A stretch of 16,677 nt of DNA from Bacillota bacterium (lineage in GTDB: Bacteria; Bacillota_C; Negativicutes; JAEYSJ01). Shown here piece by piece: positions 12,609 through 16,677 of the stretch; the first letter of the stretch is position 1, and each line of letters opens with the position of its first letter. Location: contig JAEYSJ010000327.1 of NCBI GenBank assembly GCA_023434855.1, positions 1 to 16,677 of the forward strand, given 5' to 3'. The notes under the pieces were generated by a model that saw only the letters and a list, made by a program, of their open reading frames with translations, had not been told where the DNA came from and did no database searches. The translations under genes and the position numbers were made by a program.

Positions 12609-15452
12609 TCAAAGGCTGATAGCTTTGTTACCGTTTCTTCCCAACACCGGTCGCAGAAATTGTCCAGTATATGACTGGGTTATGGCCGCAATTTCTTCCG
12701 GTGTGCCTTGGGCCACTATCATACCGCCGCGCAGTCCTCCTTCCGGACCAAGGTCTATAACATAGTCGGCAGTTTTTATAACATCAAGATTGTGTTCAAT
12801 GACCACTACGCTATCGCCGCCGTCCACCAAACGCTGCAGCACTTCCAGCAGACGATGGATATCCGCTGTATGCAACCCTGTTGTAGGTTCGTCGAGAATA
12901 TACAGCGTCTTGCCGGTGCTGCGCCGGGCCAGTTCGGTAGCCAGTTTTACCCGCTGTGCCTCACCGCCGCTTAGAGTGGTAGCCGGCTGCCCCAGCTTAA
13001 TATACCCTAAGCCAACATCTTGTAAAATTTGCAGTTTGCGATGAATTTTGGGGATGTTCTGAAAAAACTCCACTGCCTCGTCAACCACCATGTCCAATAC
13101 CTGGGCAATATTTTTCCCCTTATAACGCACCTCCAGCGTTTCCCGGTTGTAACGCGCCCCTTTGCATACCTCGCAAGGTACATATACATCAGGCAGAAAA
13201 TGCATTTCAATTTTAATAATGCCATCACCCCGGCAAGCCTCACAACGCCCGCCTTTTACGTTAAAACTAAACCGTCCCGGCTTATAGCCCCGCATTTTGG
13301 CTTCCGGGGTCTGACTGAATACCTCCCGGATAACGTCAAACAGGCTGGTATAAGTGGCAGGATTGGAACGGGGCGTCCGGCCAATCGGTGATTGGTCAAT
13401 ATCGATAATTTTATCAATAAATTCAATTCCGCGAATATCGTCATGCTCGCCTGGCCGGGTACGACTCCCGTAAACTCGGCTGGCCAATCCTTTGTACAAG
13501 ATTTCATTGACCAGCGTGCTTTTGCCTGAACCTGACACCCCGGTCACTGCGGTAAACACGCCCAAAGGAAACCTTACAGCAATATTTTTCAGGTTATTTT
13601 CCCGTGCACCGGCCACTTCCAGCCATTTGCCATTGGGCTGTCGACGTACAGCCGGGACGGGAATAATTTTGGCGCCGCTCAAATATTGCCCGGTAACAGA
13701 CTCACTGCAGGCTTTTATTTCCTCGACCGTTCCCTGGGCTACAACTTGCCCGCCGCCTGACCCGGCCGCCGGACCGATATCTATTATATGATCAGCAGCA
13801 TACATAGTATCTTCGTCATGCTCGACAACCAGCAAAGTATTACCTACATCCCGCAATCGCTTAAGGGTCGCCAGCAGGCGGTTATTGTCCCGCTGATGAA
13901 GGCCTATACTGGGTTCATCAAGAATATACAGCACCCCCACCAGTCCGGAGCCGATTTGCGTAGCCAGACGGATACGCTGGGCCTCACCACCGGAAAGAGT
14001 TCCGGCTGCCCGGTCAAGGGTCAGATAATCCAAACCCACATTCATCAAGAAACCCAAACGGGCATTTATTTCTTTCAGTATTTGATAAGCAATTGTTTTT
14101 TCCCGTTCAGTCAAATCCAGTTGGGCAAAAAACTGCTGACTGTCAGCAATGGTCAGGCGGGTAACCTCATAAATATTTTTGCCGCCCACCTTTACTGCCA
14201 GCGACTCGGGCTTAAGCCGCGCTCCCTGACACACCGGGCAGGGCTTGGAACTCATATATTCCTCAATATCTTCCCGTGACCAGTCGGACGTAGTTTCCCG
14301 GTAACGCCGGTTCAATAAGGGGATAACTCCTTCAAAAGTGGAATGATACGTTTTATGCTCACCATACATATTTTCATATTGGAATGTAAAGCGTTCATCC
14401 CCTGCACCGTTAATAATCTTGTTCTTTAACTCATTGGGCAAATCATCCCAGGTATCATAGAGTGATCGCCCATTTTTTTCCAATACAGCTTCCAACTGGC
14501 ACATAAAATAGGAATTGGCGTTTTTGCTGAGTGGCACGATGGCACCGTCAATAAGTGACTTACTGCCGTCAGGTATGACCAGCGCCAGATCAATCTCCAT
14601 ATTGTTGCCGAGCCCGGTGCAGTCAGGACAGGCACCAAAGGGACTGTTGAAAGAAAACATGCGCGGGGCAATTTCCGGGAGGCTGATGCCGCAGTCGACG
14701 CAGGCAAAGTTCTGGCTGAAGGTCAGCTCCTTAACGCCTGCCACTTCCACGTTCACTACGCCGCCCCCTAAATTAAGGGCTGTTTCCAGCGAATCAGCCA
14801 AACGCTGGGCAATGCCTTCCCGCACCACCAGACGGTCCACCACCACTTCGATGGTGTGTTTTTTATTTTTCTCCAGTTTGATATCATCAGTAACATCCTG
14901 AATCTGACCATCTATTTTAACCCTAACATAGCCGTTTTTGCGAATATCCTCCAGCACTTTCTGGTGCTCGCCTTTTTTTCCACGTACCACCGGCGCCATT
15001 AAAATAAGGCGCGTCCCTTCTTCCATGGCCAACAGCTGGTCAACCATTTGTTCCACTGTCTGCTGACTGATCGGCTTGCCGCACTTGGGGCAATGGGGCC
15101 GGCCCGCACGGGCAAACAGCAGCCGCAGGTAATCATATATTTCCGTCACCGTGCCCACCGTAGAACGGGGATTGCGGCTGGTAGTTTTTTGGTCAATGGA
15201 AATAGCCGGCGACAGTCCTTCAATATAGTCGACATCCGGCTTGTCCATCTGCCCCAGAAACTGTCTGGCGTAAGCTGACAGCGATTCCACATACCGCCGC
15301 TGCCCCTCGGCATAAATAGTATCAAATGCCAGCGAAGACTTTCCTGACCCGCTCAGTCCGGTAATTACTACCAACTGATCCCGCGGAATTTCGATATCAA
15401 TATTCTTCAGGTTATGCTGCCTGGCACCTTTAACAATAATTTTTTCTTTCAC
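12609..15452 (-). CDS. uvrA: Excinuclease ABC subunit A
   Basis: This 947-residue ABC-class ATPase scans DNA for bulky lesions as a dimer and loads UvrB. First ATPase: Walker [10 protein letters not shown] at 32-40, signature L-S-G-G-E-A-Q-R-I at 486-494, and Walker B Y-I-L-D-E-P at 509-514. Second ATPase: G-V-S-G-S-G-K-S-T at 638-646, L-S-G-G-E-A-Q-R-V at 827-835, and [10 protein letters not shown]. Zinc-binding cysteine groups are at 121/124, 251/254/275/278, 405/408 and 737/740/760/763. Length and order are normal for the family. The start is a GTG at 15452 that overlaps the uvrB stop as GTGA, implying translational coupling. Its ribosome binding site (AAAGGGA) lies within uvrB. The usual G-G-D-G-G-G near the C terminus reads G-G-L-R-G-G. 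Confidence 0.98.
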   Translation of the reverse strand: MKEKIIVKGARQHNLKNIDIEIPRDQLVVITGLSGSGKSSLAFDTIYAEGQRRYVESLSAYARQFLGQMDKPDVDYIEGLSPAISIDQKTTSRNPRSTVGTVTEIYDYLRLLFARAGRPHCPKCGKPISQQTVEQMVDQLLAMEEGTRLILMAPVVRGKKGEHQKVLEDIRKNGYVRVKIDGQIQDVTDDIKLEKNKKHTIEVVVDRLVVREGIAQRLADSLETALNLGGGVVNVEVAGVKELTFSQNFACVDCGISLPEIAPRMFSFNSPFGACPDCTGLGNNMEIDLALVIPDGSKSLIDGAIVPLSKNANSYFMCQLEAVLEKNGRSLYDTWDDLPNELKNKIINGAGDERFTFQYENMYGEHKTYHSTFEGVIPLLNRRYRETTSDWSREDIEEYMSSKPCPVCQGARLKPESLAVKVGGKNIYEVTRLTIADSQQFFAQLDLTEREKTIAYQILKEINARLGFLMNVGLDYLTLDRAAGTLSGGEAQRIRLATQIGSGLVGVLYILDEPSIGLHQRDNNRLLATLKRLRDVGNTLLVVEHDEDTMYAADHIIDIGPAAGSGGGQVVAQGTVEEIKACSESVTGQYLSGAKIIPVPAVRRQPNGKWLEVAGARENNLKNIAVRFPLGVFTAVTGVSGSGKSTLVNEILYKGLASRVYGSRTRPGEHDDIRGIEFIDKIIDIDQSPIGRTPRSNPATYTSLFDVIREVFSQTPEAKMRGYKPGRFSFNVKGGRCEACRGDGIIKIEMHFLPDVYVPCEVCKGARYNRETLEVRYKGKNIAQVLDMVVDEAVEFFQNIPKIHRKLQILQDVGLGYIKLGQPATTLSGGEAQRVKLATELARRSTGKTLYILDEPTTGLHTADIHRLLEVLQRLVDGGDSVVVIEHNLDVIKTADYVIDLGPEGGLRGGMIVAQGTPEEIAAITQSYTGQFLRPVLGRNGNKAISL

Positions 15453-16677
15453 TTGTTGGTCCCTTTCGTTTTATTCTCTTTTGTTTTTCTATTCTGTGCG
15501 CTTTTTTTCCGCGCAGGTTTTTCCGTGGATTGCGGTTTCAGCGATTTTTCAGCGCCCACCCGCCCTTTAAGTTCTACAATCATATCCCTTAGTTCGGCGG
15601 CGCGTTCAAATTCCAGTAATTTGGAGGCCTGATGCATTTCCTTTTCCAAGGTGGCAATGAGTTCAAGAGCTTCAGGCCTGGTCATGGCTTCAAAACGACT
15701 GGTGGTATAGCCGGCCGGGGCTTCGGCCACTTTAGTTGTTTCGATCAGCTCTTTCACCCGTTTTTGTACTGTTTGCGGCGTGATGCCATGTTCGCTATTG
15801 TAAGCCTCCTGAATATCGCGGCGGCGGTCAGTTTCGTTGATGGCCCGCCGCATGGAATCAGTAATATTGTCAGCATACATGATAACCCGGCCATGTACAT
15901 TGCGGGCCGCCCGGCCAATTGTCTGGACGAGGGAGGTCTCTGAACGAAGAAAGCCCTCTTTATCGGCATCAAGAATGGCAACAAGTGACACTTCCGGCAG
16001 GTCCAGTCCTTCCCGCAGCAGGTTAATGCCTATCAGCACGTCAAAAACTCCTGCCCGGAGGTCACGGATAATCTCCACCCGTTCAATCGTGGCAATATCT
16101 GAATGCAAGTAGCGTACTTTTATTCCCATTTCTTTGAGATATTCGGTAAGGTTCTCCGCCATTTTTTTGGTGAGGGTAGTAACAAGCACCCGTTCATTCA
16201 CCGCCGTCTGGGCCTTGATTTCACCCAATAAATCATCCATCTGGCCTTTTATCGGCCGCACTTCGATGACAGGATCGACCAGACCTGTAGGCCGGATGAT
16301 CTGCTGCACTATCTGGCTGGCTTCCTTAAGCTCATACGAACTGGGCGTGGCGGATACATAAATAATTTGGTTGATTCGCTCGACAAATTCTTCAAAGGTA
16401 AGCGGCCTGTTGTCATAGGCCGAAGGCAGACGGAAGCCGTTTTCCACCAGCGAAGTTTTGCGGGAGCGGTCACCGGCATACATAGCCCTGAGCTGTGGCA
16501 GGGTAACATGGGATTCATCTATAACAATAAGGAAATCTTCCGGAAAATAGTCAATTAGTGTGTAGGGACTTTCCCCCGGTTTTCGTCCCGTCAAATGTCG
16601 GGAATAGTTTTCAATGCCGGAGCAATAGCCCATTTCCTGCATCATTTCCAGGTCATATCTTGTACGCTGTTCTAGGC
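15449..16677 (-). CDS. uvrB: Excinuclease ABC subunit B, C-terminal part
   Basis: Roughly the last 409 residues are present; the N terminus with the Walker A motif and the beta-hairpin lies beyond the right edge. The first visible codons read [12 protein letters not shown], in the segment just before [10 protein letters not shown]. Helicase motifs present include [24 protein letters not shown], the [13 protein letters not shown] motif and Q-T-I-G-R-A-A-R-N. The C-terminal UVR domain ([12 protein letters not shown]) binds UvrC. A lysine-rich tail of about 35 residues follows the UVR domain. UvrB verifies damage after loading by UvrA and holds the site for UvrC. The stop codon TGA (15449-15451) overlaps the uvrA GTG start, so the two form one operon. 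Confidence 0.97.
   Translation of the reverse strand, partial: LEQRTRYDLEMMQEMGYCSGIENYSRHLTGRKPGESPYTLIDYFPEDFLIVIDESHVTLPQLRAMYAGDRSRKTSLVENGFRLPSAYDNRPLTFEEFVERINQIIYVSATPSSYELKEASQIVQQIIRPTGLVDPVIEVRPIKGQMDDLLGEIKAQTAVNERVLVTTLTKKMAENLTEYLKEMGIKVRYLHSDIATIERVEIIRDLRAGVFDVLIGINLLREGLDLPEVSLVAILDADKEGFLRSETSLVQTIGRAARNVHGRVIMYADNITDSMRRAINETDRRRDIQEAYNSEHGITPQTVQKRVKELIETTKVAEAPAGYTTSRFEAMTRPEALELIATLEKEMHQASKLLEFERAAELRDMIVELKGRVGAEKSLKPQSTEKPARKKSAQNRKTKENKTKGTNK

Overview
The window looks like the chromosome of an anaerobic or microaerobic Bacillota (Firmicutes) bacterium, most plausibly a member of the Negativicutes (Sporomusaceae-like). That placement is an inference. It rests on strong AGGAGG-type ribosome binding sites, short intrinsic terminators, the gene set (rubredoxin, a ferritin-like protein of DUF3231 type, a Cof-type phosphatase, a stand-alone HD-GYP protein, MobA) and the mixture of AT-rich intergenic DNA with moderately GC-rich genes. 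No ribosomal RNA or other decisive marker is present.

Layout, left to right. (1) 1-2993 is a run of minus-strand genes with their own signals: the first 23 codons of a PHP-domain phosphoesterase, a stand-alone HD-GYP c-di-GMP phosphodiesterase, a Cof-type HAD phosphatase, a small holin/YvlD-like membrane protein and an O6-alkylguanine-DNA alkyltransferase. (2) 3000-4490 holds a hairpin-forming dispersed repeat, a plus-strand DUF3231/ferritin-like protein with a clear terminator, a 158-bp element with 20-bp inverted ends, and a minus-strand rubredoxin with its own promoter, operator-like palindrome and terminator. (3) 4493-6123 is a minus-strand lemA-TPM (YgcG-like) pair with a promoter upstream of lemA. 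(4) 6124-6950 has no convincing gene. It contains two copies of a terminally inverted repeat and then a degenerate array of units of about 42 bp that ends in a terminator-like hairpin. (5) 6951-9609 holds mobA and uvrC on the minus strand, separated by a second locus of the hairpin repeat. (6) 9610-9888 is a divergent promoter region for uvrC and a plus-strand biotin carboxylase paralogue. (7) 11359-16677 holds an AT-rich family 2 glycosyltransferase with TPR-like repeats, then uvrA and the 3' two-thirds of uvrB, which overlap by four bases.

How the genes work together. UvrB, UvrA and UvrC make the complete nucleotide-excision-repair incision machinery. The alkyltransferase adds direct reversal of alkylation damage, so the window is rich in DNA repair. 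LemA and the TPM protein form a commonly seen envelope pair. The biotin carboxylase has no biotin carrier or carboxyltransferase gene beside it and differs from the usual sequence in its ATP-binding loop, so its partner is unknown.

The most unusual feature is the non-coding DNA. At least three unrelated repeat families occupy almost every intergenic space between 1.8 and 7.8 kb: the ACCACAGAGGACAC family, the CCGCCAAGGACGCC family and the GGCAAAAAGGGTGGACGGG hairpin family. Beside them lies the ~42-bp array. I found no complete mobile element, CRISPR array, tRNA or rRNA, and no clearly new multi-gene system. The best candidates for something undescribed are the 42-bp array with its terminator, the variant biotin carboxylase, and a 7-bp tandem repeat inside the start of mobA.
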